Assembly (NCBI GenBank): GCA_034231615.1
Contig: CM067299.1
Coordinates: forward strand, 16,288,834 to 16,352,833
DNA length: 64,000 bases
Source: Meghimatium bilineatum
Taxonomy: Eukaryota; Mollusca; Gastropoda; Stylommatophora; Philomycidae
Reading direction: 5' to 3'
The position numbers were made by a program, and so were the translations under genes. The notes under the pieces are model-generated. The model searched no databases. It had not been told where the DNA came from and saw nothing but the letters and a program-made list of their open reading frames with translations. Below, one piece after another: positions 42,341 through 53,539 of this stretch (positions within the stretch are counted from its first letter, which is position 1; each line of letters opens with the position of its first letter).

Positions 42341-43760
42341 AATACGTTATGTGTTTCTGTAGTAATGTCTGCTTTGCCGTAGTAATGGCTGTGTGTTGCT
42401 GTAGTAACTACTGTGTATTGAGGTAGTAATGACTATGTGTTGCTGTAGTAATTACTGTCAGTTTCTGTAGTAATGCGGTTGCGTCTGTGGGTCTCACCAA
42501 TGGCTCACTAGACAAACCAACCATGCAACAGAAAACCTTAGTAGATGACATGCCTTTGTATTGAGGTTATCTTCCTATAGAAGCTTCATGGTACGTCATC
42601 TATACAATCCCGTAGTCGTAACCTTCGATAACAGTTACCATGTTGTTCCGACAGGCCGACGTTGTTCTTGAACTAGTTACGGGCACGGCGTGGCTGGGCA
42701 GAATAACAGAGAAACCTGTCGCAATGGCCAGAGTTGTGCACTGATGTCGACGTCTGTTTCGGCGGCATTAGACTCGAAACAACATCGAGTCGGATGGCTG
42801 CTGGAACAGAGGGCGGAGCATCAACGGGAATGCCCCACGTGCTGTTAGGCCTGTTTCTAATCAAGAATCTGTAGCAATGACAGTGTGTTGCTGTAGTAAT
42901 AACTGTGTGATTCGGAAGTAATAACTGTATGATTTTAAAATAATAACTGTGTGCTGTTGTAGTAATGACTATGTATTTCTATAGTAATGACTGTCCTGTC
43001 GTAGTGATGAATGAGTGTTGCCTCCAGACATCAATATTTTTTTTTTAAATCGTGGTTCGCGTTCGGGACAGGTGACGCCTCAGATGTTATATCCGGCTGC
43101 AGTAATGATAGTGTGTTGTCCCCAAACTTGGATATTGTTTTCTCTTTGTTTATGTGTAAGAAAGAAAAATAATGTTTGATATCGCAGCTGTAGCAATGGC
43201 AGTGTATTGTATCCAGACACTGAGACTTGTTTGAATCTTGGTTCATATTGAAATAAGGTGACATCTTCTCAGATATCACTTGCAGCTGTAACAATGGCAG
43301 TGTGTTGTATCCAGTAATGGCAGTGTGTTGTATCCAGTAATGGCAGTGTGTTGTATCCAGTAATGGCAGTGTGTTGTATCCAGTAATGGGAGTGTGTTGT
43401 ATCCAGTAATGGTAGTGTGTTGTATCCAGTAATGGCAGTGTGTTGTATCCAGACGCTGTGATTTGTTTTTATCTTGGTTTATATTGGAGAGATATGACAA
43501 TCCTCTCAGAAATTATTTGTGGCTGGAGCAATGGCAGTGTGTTGTCCCCAGACAATGACATTTATTTCCCTCTTGGTTCATGTTCGAGACAGGCGACATC
43601 ATCTCAAATGTTCCCTGCGAATGCACTAATGACTGTGTCTTGCCAACCAGACACTGATATTGTTTGCTCTTGGTCCATGTTCCAGATATGTGATATCCCC
43701 TAAGATGTTATTTTTGCCTATAGTAATAAATGTGCTTCTTCCCTAAGCGCTAAGATATCT
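42341..43760. repeat. Compound tandem array: 97-bp units and derived 22-23-bp units
   Basis: Long units of about 95-100 bp (GTGTGTTGTCCCCAGAC ... CTTGGTTCATGTTCGAGACA ... GCAGTAATGGCA) occur at 43017, 43111, 43202, 43441, 43538 and 43637, diverged from each other. Between the third and fourth lie six near-identical 23-bp units (GTGTGTTGTATCCAGTAATG plus three), equal to a long unit lacking its middle. At 42350-43010 a similar short unit (TGTGTTGCTGTAGTAATGAC) is repeated irregularly, broken by R370. Confidence 0.9.
42495..42865 (+). repeat. Unclassified dispersed repeat R370, fullest copy
   Basis: The left third matches 36725-36870 and the right two thirds match 25065-25310. Junctions fall inside a short tandem array. 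A minus-strand frame (TWGIPVDAPPSVPAAIRLDV) spans the right part but no family is recognised. Confidence 0.7.
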
Positions 43761-43882
43761 GCTCTTTGTCCACGTTCTAGAAGTACCGAACTTATGTGCT
43801 TGTGTATGTGCCCCAGTTCTGTAGGCAATAGGCAAACAATTATTGTTACAGATAAACCGGATGTTAATTATAAGTAAAACAT

Positions 43883-43970
43883 AAACTTTACAACTTCAAC
43901 AGAAAGTTTACAACTTCAACAGAAAGTTTACAACTTCAACAGAAACTTTACAACTTCAACAGAAAGTTGG
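43883..43970. repeat. 20-bp minisatellite, 4.4 copies
   Basis: AAAGTTTACAACTTCAACAG repeats exactly, with AAACTTTA variants. Confidence 0.95.
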
Positions 43971-44020
43971 AAACTATTTTTGAATTTTAAGCCTAATCTA
44001 TTCTATCATCTGTATTCAAG

Positions 44021-44186
44021 GCACAGACTTGCAAGAGTGTGGAGCTTCAAGTTACGACCCAGCAAATAGGGTCCAAACCCTTATTAACCAAGTCAATGAC
44101 AAAAAACATGATGTCAGGAATCTCTTTGTGGAAATGGATGTGCTTACTCAAAGAGGCCAATACTTGGAGTGGAGAGAATGGGCAAG
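44021..44186 (+). CDS. SLC4 family bicarbonate transporter, exon (cytoplasmic domain, part 1)
   Basis: SLC4 proteins move bicarbonate across the plasma membrane, with chloride or sodium as partner. This exon starts after a pyrimidine-rich acceptor (TATCATCTGTATTCAAG) and ends GGGCAAG before GTATTT. It encodes 54 whole codons, with PANRVQTLINQVN, RNLFVEMDVLTQRGQYLEWR and EWA. The FVEMD ... EWRE order is the start of the conserved band 3 cytoplasmic domain. The last two bases pair with the first base of the next exon to give arginine. The preceding exon, which must supply one base, and the start codon were not found. The sequence is diverged from vertebrate members; the assignment to the sodium-coupled branch (EWRE..RWVKYEEKV) is tentative. 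Confidence 0.85.
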
Positions 44187-45571
44187 GTATTTCAGTTAGT
44201 TTTGCACCGAAATAATTTTACAAATAATCGTTGATCGATCTTAGAATTAACGAGAAATTAGTTAAATAATCTATTTATCAGGTTTTTTAAAAAAAATTAC
44301 CGTTTATGATACACTCTTTTCAACCGCGGAAAAACAACATAGACTTGAAGAAGGGGAAGAACAGCTGACATAAAAGAGAATAAATGAAATACATAAGCAA
44401 TACTTGTGATGATGATTGCCTGTATCTCTTTACGTCAGGAAGTAGGTATGTTTAAATTGCAAAGACACATACTAACAACTTACGCAAGACTGTTTTCCCT
44501 GGTTGGTTTAATGGAAAAAGTGTCTTGCCGGTTTGCACTAACACCCCCCCCCCTTTTCTATGCTTTGTTGATTAATTCCAATGGAAAGACAACGCTAATA
44601 CATTTAGAAACAAATAAAACTAGGAGATCCCAGGAGATTGTTTAATACATAATCTATTACTTTAGGGTCTCCCTTCCTGATTTTCTGTGGGGTTTTCTTC
44701 CTTAGTCTAGGGTACTCCCATGCCAACCAGTTAAGGAATTATAACAATTAAATATATTCCTTATATATATATATTCATTATTTTGAAATTACTGAAACTA
44801 AGTAAAGGTAGCTTCTAAATACCATAATAAGAAGGAAACTACAGTTTTTTGACACTTAAAGCGACATGGTGATATGGGAATGCTGATACTAGAGGGCTGA
44901 GCGCCAGGCGAGAGAAGAAAAGGAAGACCAAGAAGATGATGGATCAGCGTCGTACCAAAAATAGTAAAGACGACTCCAATTATTTAAATAGTGACTAGCG
45001 AAAATGATAACAATAACCCAAAACGTGACGAATGAAGTCCTAACTAATTATGTGCTGAGGTCGCATAAATACTGTCAAAAGTCTCGGCTAGAGAGTGACA
45101 TTGCACGCCGAAACGCACTCTAGTTGCCTTGTACAAGAGTTACAAATCTAGTGTAACATTGTAACAAGTCAAACAAACGATATTGACTGGACACTAACAA
45201 AAACAAATAATTAAGTAGCAAAGTGTAGATAAAGGTCAAGGCCGTTAGAAAAGAAATTAATTAATGAAAGGCGGTCACCAATAGTTTTTTTTATATTCAA
45301 TAATCGTGAAGTGTGCTATGCATAATATAGCAACTCTTGCATTCACGAGGAACGAACGAGCTGACGGGTAGGCTGCTTCTGCCACCGTTTCACATGAGCA
45401 TCATATCAAAGAGCAGACTAAATGCTATACGAGAATCTGAAAGATCAGAGGAATTCCAAGTTAATAAATATATGGCTATATAGAATGCAGTAATTGGAAT
45501 CACTTTTGTTAAGTTCGCAAAGAACACCTTTCCAAAATTAAAGAAATAGAAAAAATCATCACAGACTTTTC
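44187..45571. other. SLC4 intron, 5' part
   Basis: Mostly AT-rich. At 44870-44960 a piece reading ERRKGRPRR is probably a LINE scrap. A C run lies at 44544-44553. No further exon was found. Confidence 0.5.
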
Positions 45572-45918
45572 ACAACTGATCTACGTTTATGAAACCCCGG
45601 ATCTCACAAACTTGTCACAACTGATCTACGTTTATGAAACCCCGGATCTCACAAACTTTTCACAACTGATCTACGTTTATGAAACCCCGGATCTCACACA
45701 CTTGTCACAACTGATCTACGTTTATGAAACCCCGGATCTCACAAACTTGTCACAACTGATCTACGTTTATGAAACCCCGGATCTCACACACTTGTCACAA
45801 CTGATCTACGTTTATGAAACCCCGGATCTCACAAACTTGTCACAACTGATCTACGTTTATGAAACCCCGGATCTCACACACTTGTCACAACTGATCTACG
45901 TTTATGAAACCCCGGATC
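45572..45918. repeat. 45-bp minisatellite with 90-bp alternation, about 7.7 copies
   Basis: Units of CAACTGATCTACGTTTATGA end alternately in ACAAACTTGT and ACACACTTGT from the third unit on. Open YVYETPDLTNLSQLI-type frames are repeat artefacts. Confidence 0.95.
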
Positions 45919-45998
45919 AGAGCATATATTGACATGTTCGATATGCAGATACTATTATCTACTTACTATTCATATAGAAAATTAGCATCGCCCATGTA

Positions 45999-46422
45999 GT
46001 GTCAGACTCCGAGAATGGAGGAAATAATAGTGACAATGCAATTTTTCCTGCCTACAGTCGAAGCCCGAGAATGAAGCAAATAATAGTGACAATGCAATTT
46101 GCCATGCAGACAGTCAAAGCCCAAGAATGGAGCAAATAATAATAACAATGCAATTTGCCCTGCCTACAGTCGAAGCCCAAGAATGGAGCAAATAATAGTG
46201 ACAATGCAACTGCCTGCCCACCGTAAGCGGCGACTAAGGAGTTTATCAGCGATGGAATTGTCTGCCTCATCCCATACATGATCATACTGACCTAATAGTT
46301 ATGCTGAAGTCTAATGCACCATGCTGAAAGGCACATATATCATAGCCCACGCTGTAAACCATGACACATATCTCCGGACTAAATCGTGCTAATCTGCAGA
46401 GTAACGTACACAGAAGAAGATG
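45999..46422 (+). mobile_element. SINE family A with its 5' segment tandemly repeated four times
   Basis: A 56-bp piece of the SINE head (CGAAGCCCGAGAATGGAGCA to CAATTTGCC) occurs at 45999, 46055, 46111 and 46167. It is followed by the normal remainder (GTAAGCGGCGACTAAGGAG, CCCATACATGATCATACTGA, TCCGGACTAAATCGTGC, CACAGAAGAAGA). Confidence 0.75.
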
Positions 46423-46779
46423 ATTAGTATCGGACCGTCTGCATTACTGTCTTGCTATATTTACAAATACTATTCAATACCATTATTGACTCAAATACAG
46501 AACATTAATTGTGTCTTTGTCGAGTGCTGAAATAATGCAATGATATTGATGTCCAAATTGAACGGTGTCCTGCACATGTCAAACTCTCGAAACACTGTGT
46601 AACAGCGATACAACTGATATAAATCATTAAGGGTATGATGTTTTGACTCAATCAATACTTTGATGTATAAATGTATTATTGATTGTGTAACTTGTTAAAG
46701 CTAGCGAGATGAAGTTGTGTTATTTTTTCTTGATGATAAGTGTAGTTTTGGAGACGGGATGGGCGGTACCGAGTAAAAT
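46423..46779. other. SLC4 intron, AT-rich, no feature recognised
   Basis: No exon or repeat could be assigned. Confidence 0.4.
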
Positions 46780-46890
46780 TATGCCAGGAAATACTACCAA
46801 GGGAGTATCGGTATAATATTGATGGTGTCTTTTTTGTCCGTTCTTCAATGTGGCACCCTACGCACATGATGGGTTACGAACATTGTTATT
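46780..46890 (+). pseudogene. LINE 3' terminus with ATT-repeat tail
   Basis: TTCTTCAATGTGGCACCCTA, CATGATGGGTTACGA and TTATTATTATATA match the end of the LINE at 21740-21850. Confidence 0.45.
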
Positions 46891-46926
46891 ATTATATATT
46901 CTGTACAAACTAGTCTACTTTCCTTT

Positions 46927-47165
46927 TTTTCTGCGTTGGTTTTACAAGACTTGCAGTTTAGCAGGATTTAGTCCAGACAACTGAGAGTGTTGTGTCATGA
47001 TTACAGCTTTTCTGACATGTCAGGGCAATTTTGCCTGACACATTCAGCTTCAGCATAGCTTCTGAATTTCTTTGACCCTCTATTGAAAGGGAGAGCTAAC
47101 TCCATTCCCAAAACCTCTTATCAGGTCTCTTACGACATGTATGACGGGTAACATGGTTGCCATAG
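46927..47165 (-). mobile_element. SINE family A copy
   Basis: TTTTTTTCTGCGTTGGTTTT, GCAGTTTAGCAGGATTTAGT, CACATTCAGCTTCAGCATAG and CTCTTACGACATGTATGACG in minus orientation. Confidence 0.7.
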
Positions 47166-47812
47166 TAACATAGTCTTTTCTCCACTTTCGACTTCTAATA
47201 ACACTAGGTCGAGATCTTCATACATTTGTGTAGTTTCCTAGTGAACAGTAAAGACATCAAAGCAATCACGGCTGAAGACTTAGTTGTGTTCTGAGCTAAT
47301 TAGAAGAATCTTGAGGAGAAGACTTACCAGGCTGTCAGTATGATAATAATTTAACGACGAATTAACTGCTGTCTACCTTAAATTAAGATTTGAATTTATC
47401 GAGGCAAGTTATTATTATATTTGTTTATTTTATTTTTATTTTTACTTTCACATTTTCCTGGAATGCTGTGTCTTTGTATGTACGTAATGTTGCATAGTTG
47501 TATTGTTTTTACTTCTTACCATTAGCCAGCAGATCTTATATTGTAGACGGTCATGTTATAACAAGTTTGAGAAATTTTCACCAGTAAAGTACAACATATT
47601 ATGGACAAGTCATGATAACTGTATAGGAACTGGAAATGTTTGCTTACAATCAACTGTTACCGCGATTTAGCACACCCCAAAATATTTCATTATATCTAGA
47701 AATCTGGGCTATAATTTAAAAACCTTAACGTAATTAAAAACCTTAGCGTAATTAAAAACCGTAGCGTAAGCTGGGGTATATATTTGTTATTGAAATGTTG
47801 CATTTATTTCAG
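47166..47812. other. SLC4 intron, 3' part
   Basis: AT-rich, with ATTAAAAACCTTAGCGTA repeated about three times at 47715-47770 just before the exon. It ends with the acceptor GCATTTATTTCAG. Confidence 0.5.
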
Positions 47813-47973
47813 ATGGGTGAAATACGAGGAGAAGGTTGATGATGGAGGTAAGCGTTGGTCCAAGCCTCATGTGGCTTCACTGAACATGCACTACCTGTTG
47901 GCGTTGAGAAAAGAGATCATAACCGGGGTGTTGCACCTAGACGTGGACTGTCATACTATCGCGCAGGTCATAG
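47813..47973 (+). CDS. SLC4 family bicarbonate transporter, exon (cytoplasmic domain, part 2)
   Basis: After GCATTTATTTCAG the first base completes an arginine codon. Then 53 codons read WVKYEEKVDDGGKRWSKPHV, ASLNMHYLLALRKEI and VLHLDVDCHTIAQVI, followed by one base before the donor GTAATT. RWxK(F/Y)EE, GGxRWSKPHVA, the L..LR block and the LDxD region are hallmarks of the SLC4 cytoplasmic dimerisation domain. The phase matches both neighbouring exons. The C-terminal half is less conserved (RKEIITG where relatives have RSCILNG-like sequence), so this may be a fast-evolving paralogue. Confidence 0.9.
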
Positions 47974-48479
47974 GTAATTATTTGTTTAGTTGAGCAAATA
48001 TTTTAATGCAGTGCTTTTCAAAAAATTTCACGAAATCGTCCTTTTTCCAATAAATAATATATACCCACGCTCCATTATGTATATATTATTTAGTGGGACT
48101 TTCCCTATCGTATAGATTATATAGATCGATGTCCCTTCCCGCTCCACACTTCCATATTTTACTACATGTTTCATTCTCTATTATTACCTACATTATAAAC
48201 ATTAATACTAAAGTAAAGGCACCAATTAAAAGTTTAAGTAAAATCTTAACCTTAACCTGGGGGAGGGCTAGTTGGTCTATAACATGTATACGAGAAGGTG
48301 TATGTATACGATATCATGGAAAAAAAGATAAAGAGGGATCTAATCCTTGTAAATCATGGCGGAACAGGTAAAAATAGTTTTACAATCCATGTTAACCTTA
48401 CAAGCTGGCCACTATTGTGTGATTAATACTGCATGTCCTACACGCAAGAATATATATAACTCATCTCTCTGTACAATTT
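47974..48479. other. SLC4 intron, no feature recognised
   Basis: The open frames here show no family resemblance. Confidence 0.45.
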
Positions 48480-48925
48480 CCCTCTCTAAGCAGATGTTCC
48501 TTTATACAATTCTTTATGTAAGCAGGTGTTCCTCTATACAACTTCTCTCTCTAAGCAGATATTCCTTAATACAGTTATCCATGGAAGCAGATGTTCCTCT
48601 ATACAATTCTTCATGTAAGCAATGTTCCTCTATAAAATTCTTTATGAAAGCAATGTTCCTCTATACAAGTCTTCATGTAAGCAGATATTCCTCTATACAA
48701 TTCTTTATGTAAGCAATGTTCCTCTATACAGATCTTCATGTAAGCAATGTTCCTATATACAATTCCCCTGTACAGATGTTCCTTTATACAATTCCCCTGT
48801 ACAGATGTTCCTCTACACAATTTCACTGTAAGTGGATGTTCCTCTATACAATTCCTCCGTAAACGTGTGTTCCTCTATACAATTCCTCCGTAAACGTGTG
48901 TTCCTCTATACAATTCCCCGTTCTA
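48480..48925. repeat. About 30-bp minisatellite, roughly 15 diverged copies
   Basis: GTTCCTCTATACAATTCTTC with ATGTAAGCA, CCCTGTACAGAT or CGTAAACGTGT linkers. Confidence 0.9.
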
Positions 48926-49590
48926 AACAAATACTGATTTATACAATCACCCCACCCCCTTTTTAAAGTGGATGCTTGAACAGTATTGGAGATTGTACTT
49001 CTAGACTGGTTTTTCAATATTTGCTTTACAAATCTATTATTGGATGTTTGTGCGTGAATCTGAATGGAAATCGATAAACGGTGGCAAGAGTTTATCAATA
49101 TTTAGTTGGGAATAACTATTTCAGTCACATGATTATCAGTTTACAACAGGAAATTAAAATCTGGAATGCTGGAGAAATGTTGGATAACTTACAGTTCCTG
49201 TTGAGTTTGAGATGAAAAAATATAGATTTAATGCTTTTAGTATTGATAGTATCAGAACACGAGGCGGTTTACACGAGGCGGTTTACACGAGGTGTGTAAA
49301 CAGACAGTAGAGCTACTCGGATAAATAACGCATTCGAACAAAACAAACAAAACCTGTGGTAATTATATCGTTGGTCGTGTTTTCTGGTGTTCTCTCTAGT
49401 GGTTGTGTACTCTGTTGCTCGAATTCTCTGCTGGTGTCTAATTTGTTGGTTGAGCAATCTGTTGGTTGAACTCTGGCGGTTACACTATCTGGTGATTAAA
49501 CTCTCTCGTGGTTGAAACCATTGCATTTAGTATAATCTTCTCATTGTGTTCTCCGCCAGTCTGGGCAGCTGTGCTTTCTGGTGCTCCTTG
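48926..49590. other. SLC4 intron, mostly unassigned
   Basis: GAGGCGGTTTACAC is repeated at 49260-49290, and degenerate TGGTTGAACTCTC repeats lead into the next array. Confidence 0.45.
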
Positions 49591-50640
49591 TTTCTTTTTT
49601 TGTGGCCGTGCTCTCTGCTAGCTGTGTTATCTACTAGTTGTGCTATCCAATAGTTGGGTTATCTGCTAGTTGTGCTATCCAATAGTTGGGTTATCTGCTT
49701 GATTGTGTTATATGCTTGTTGTGTTATTTTCTAGTTATACTATATATTACTTGTGCTATCTGCTAATTGTACTATTCACTGATTGTGCTACCTGTTGATT
49801 GTTGTATCTGTTGATTGTTGTATCTGCTGATTGTGCTATCTGTTGATTGTTGTATCTGTTGATTGTGCTATCTGCTGATTGTGCTATCTGTTGATTGTGC
49901 TATCTGCTGATTATTGTATCTGCTGATTGTTGTATCGGCTGATTGTGTTATCTGTTGATTGTGTTATCTGTTGATTGTTGTATCTGCTGATTGTGCTATC
50001 TGCGGATTGTGCTATCTGTTGATTGTGTTATCTGTTGATTGTGCTATCTGCTGATTGTGGTATCTGCTGATTGTGCTATCTGTTGATTGTTGTATCTGTT
50101 GTATCTGCTGATTGTTGTATCTGCTGATTATGCTATCTGTTGATTGTTGTATATGCTGATTGGGTTATCTGCTGATTGTTGTATCTGCTGATTGTGCTAT
50201 CTTTTGATTTTTGTATCTGTTGATTGTTGTATCTGCTGATTGTGCTTTCTGTTGATTGTTGTATCGGCTGATTGTGCTATCTGCTGATTGTGCTATCTGT
50301 TGATTGTGCTATCTGCTGATTGTTGTATATGCTGATTGTGCTATCTGTTGATTGTTGTATCTGCTGATTGTGATATCTGTTGATTGTTGTATCTGCTGAT
50401 TGTTGTATCTGCTGATTGTGCTATCTGCTGATTGTGCAATCTGTTGATTGTTGTATCTGCTGATTGTGCTATCTGTTGATTGTTATATCTGCTGATTGTG
50501 CTATCTTCTGATTGTTGTATCTGCTGATTGCTGTATCTGCTAATTGTTGTATCTGCTGATTGTTGTATCTGCTGATTGTTGTATCTGCTGATTGTTGTAT
50601 CTGCTGATTGTGCTATCTGCTGATTGTGCTATCTCGTTAT
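49591..50640. repeat. 16-bp minisatellite, about 60 copies
   Basis: Units TGCTATCTGCTGATTG with CTG/TTG and GCT/TGT variants fill about 1 kb; the first 200 bp are more diverged (CTAGTTGTGCTATC). Confidence 0.95.
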
Positions 50641-51429
50641 TGAGCTCAATACTTAAGATCGACATTGCTAATTAAACAGAGACATTTTTTTAAAGCAATT
50701 GTACATTAAAACATGATCACAATAAAACGTGACCACAATAAAACGTGACCATTCTAAAACGTGACCACACTGCAATGTTTGCTACACAGTGGATGACAGA
50801 AACTAGCCCTTGTGGTAATAATTAATACCTCGAATTCTATACTATGGAATACTGCCCATAGATATATGAACAAATAAACATTTTTTCACAAGATGATTTG
50901 GAAATTTATCCTGATGAAATAAAGTTAGAAAATAATTCATGCCTCAAGTTAATGTAAAAGAGAAACATTCTCGTTAAAAGTTCATTTAAAATGGTTAATA
51001 TTAGATAGTTACTAGACATTAAATAAACGTTAGTTTAAGAAGATATGTTTCTTTGACAATCCACCGATTATAAATAAGCATCTTCACTCAGAAATGTTTT
51101 TATTTAAATAACAAGAAACATTCCCTATCGTGAATTATAAACAGTTTTTCCCCCTTTTCTATACATGTTTGAATTTTGGTAGTGCAATGTTAATCATTCG
51201 CCCGCTGACTAGCAGACTCGGGTATCGAATCGACTGTATTTGAGGGTTGTAATAAAAATTACTTCCGTGGTTCACACAGAAATAAGGAAGTATGTTACTC
51301 CTGCTTTATAAAGGTCGAAGAGTGACGTCATCGCTACTGAGTAAACTGTTAGTCAACCACTGTCTATATTCTGTTCACTCTAAGAATGAAGTGATTCAGT
51401 GGTTCTGATTGGTTCTTTGACGCAGAACG
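50641..51429. other. SLC4 intron, AT-rich
   Basis: AAAACGTGACCA repeats four times at 50710-50770, and a tRNA-like head is possible at 51180-51240. Otherwise nothing was recognised. Confidence 0.45.
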
Positions 51430-53100
51430 CATTAATCGATTGTTAAGTCCCCATCGAGGTCAGCACCGTGCAGTGGTGATGGGGCTTAGTTCAGCCATCA
51501 GGGGCTGGAAACTAAGACTGGTCGGGCAGTCCCACTCGAGCAGGACCATAGTCCTGCCCAAGTAAACAGAGTGCTGAAGACAGAGGCAACCAGCCAAAAG
51601 GCGCACATATAATCAGGATGCCACGCACAAAACACAATTGAAACATGTCTGTATTTATAAATAGTTATAGTACCTCCCCTGTGGCGGACGCTCAGGCAGG
51701 GACGGTGCCGGGCCCTATACCTCGAAAGGGCCCAACTTTAGTTACTGGAAGTCCTTCTCGATTGCCCCGAGGAGCCAGGAGGCAAGGGAATAGAGCTACT
51801 GGCCAAACAAACCAACGACCAATAAAAATAATGCACCGGAATGCTGAGGGTGTGAACAGTAAAAGAGATGGATACAGCAAAAAATTGGAACTTGAGAATA
51901 TCCTAAGTGAAGAACAAGTTAGTATATGCTTTATCCAAGAAACACACCTCAGCAGCGACATAGCCTTCAAGATCAGAGGCTACCAGTGCTACCGGTCTGA
52001 CCGAAAGGACAGGCGAAAGGGTGGAATTCTGATACTTGTTAAAAACAATATCAGCGCATGTCAGCTGGAAGTATATATGGAAGAGGCAGAATACCAGATG
52101 CTCCACCTAAAAACAGACAGTGCAAAATTCCATCTCCTGAACTACTACTGCCCAAATGATAGACCATTGGCACTAAACACAATTCCAGAAAAAGAGAGAC
52201 TTATGGTGTGTAGTGACTTCAACAACCACTCTCAGAGCTGGGGCTACGATTACATCGACAAGAGAGGTGAGGAACTTGAGAGCTGGCAAGATGAAAATAA
52301 TTTCATCCTTATTAATCAGCCAGCAGACTCACCAACCTTCTACTCGAGAGCATGGCACACCATCTCTACACCAGACCTGGCATTCCACTCACCAGCCTTG
52401 GAATGGAACATCACACGTATCGTTGGAAAGCAGCTTGGGGTAGTGACAACAGACCAGTATTTCTAAAATCCACAATGAATTTACCAAGGACAGCAGCACA
52501 CTCACCAGGTGGAACTATAAGAGGGCAGACTGGAAAATGTACCAGCATTTAACCAGTGTTCTAGCTAAGGACATGAACTTGGACAAAGACATCAATAGAG
52601 CAGTGAGTGAATTTAATAGATGTATACTACATGCTGCTAGTAAAACCATACCCGGGGGGGGGCACGCAAAAACTACAAACCCTACTGGAATGATGAACTG
52701 GAAAAGCTGCAAAATGAGATGGAAACATCTAGACAGCAGGCTGAGAACAGACCTAGCCAAGAACATCACAACAAATATCAGCAAACAAAGGCTAAATTTC
52801 AAAAAGCCAAGTTACAAGCCAGACAGAGCAGCTGGAAAGAAAAAACAGAGTCGCTGAACCTAGAAAGAGATACTAAGAAATTATGGAAACTTGTAAAACA
52901 ACTAAATGACGAAGGTACAGGGAGAAATAACGTCAAAGTTAGCCCAAACAAACAACAGGAGGTTAGAGAGAACCAGCAAAACATTGGACAAGGCTAACCT
53001 ATACCTGAAGTCATGGAGGCACCAATCACAATGAAAGAACTGGAGCATGCAATATCCAAATTAAAATTCCAAGTTATAATTCTACGTCTCAGAACAGGAC
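51430..53100 (+). pseudogene. I-type LINE copy: endonuclease kept, reverse transcriptase core deleted
   Basis: A 5' leader precedes ATG 51645. The 273-codon frame has an AP-endonuclease-like domain: IKIMHRNAEGVNSKRD, CFIQETHLS, KGGILILVKNN, VCSDFNNHSQSWGYD and TPDLAF. A shift near 52440 (where SDHRP would be expected) leads into the linker before the RT, readable through further shifts to MKELEHAISKLKF. The next residues are VIILRLRTGHNRF, which belongs near the LINE's 3' end, after RNase H. The RT palm and RNase H are thus lost by one internal deletion of perhaps 2 kb. The 3' end is cut by a SINE A fragment. Confidence 0.8.
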
Positions 53101-53280
53101 ACAACCGATTCAATCGGACTCATCCGACTTCGGTATGAATTCTGGGTCCCATTGAACCTTTATAAAATTAGACAACTAACTCCACTCCTAAACCTCTTTA
53201 GTCGGCCCTTACGACGTGCATGGCAGGTAACAGTATCACTATTCTTTGCTCCCCTTTCGTGCCCTGTCAACACACGTACG
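53101..53280 (-). mobile_element. SINE family A, truncated
   Basis: CTCATCCGACTTCGGTATGA, CCTTACGACGTGCATGGCAG and TTTGCTCCCCTTTCGTGCCC in minus orientation; the 3' half is missing at the LINE boundary. Confidence 0.7.
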
Positions 53281-53324
53281 AATTTTGTATTTAAAGCCAC
53301 ATAATGAAAGTCTGATGCCAGGTG

Positions 53325-53400
53325 ACGAACAAAAGGCACACCCAGAAAGAGAAGGAAGCAAGACATTAAAGAGCACCTAACATGACACTACAAAAGCAGG
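53325..53400 (+). pseudogene. RTE-like LINE scrap
   Basis: GTKGTPRKRRKQDIKEHL resembles GSPRRRWTQDIKDHL at 5570-5610. Confidence 0.45.
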
Positions 53401-53539
53401 AAGTTGACTGTGGTATACTATATATCAAGTGACATATTCTTTTCAGAACGTTGTTTTCGTCGTGGATACTCTGAAAGCCTCTCTGTTTCGGGCAAGCAGC
53501 CAGCATTGGCCAGAGACATATGCATACATTCTTCGATGT

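Noticed and set aside
45612-45932. 106-codon YVYETPDLTNLSQ repeat frame
   Set aside because: 45-bp intronic minisatellite without gene context.
49591-50640. Telomere-like or centromeric satellite
   Set aside because: The 16-bp TGCTATCTGCTGATTG unit is not a telomere motif, and the array is a short intronic minisatellite.
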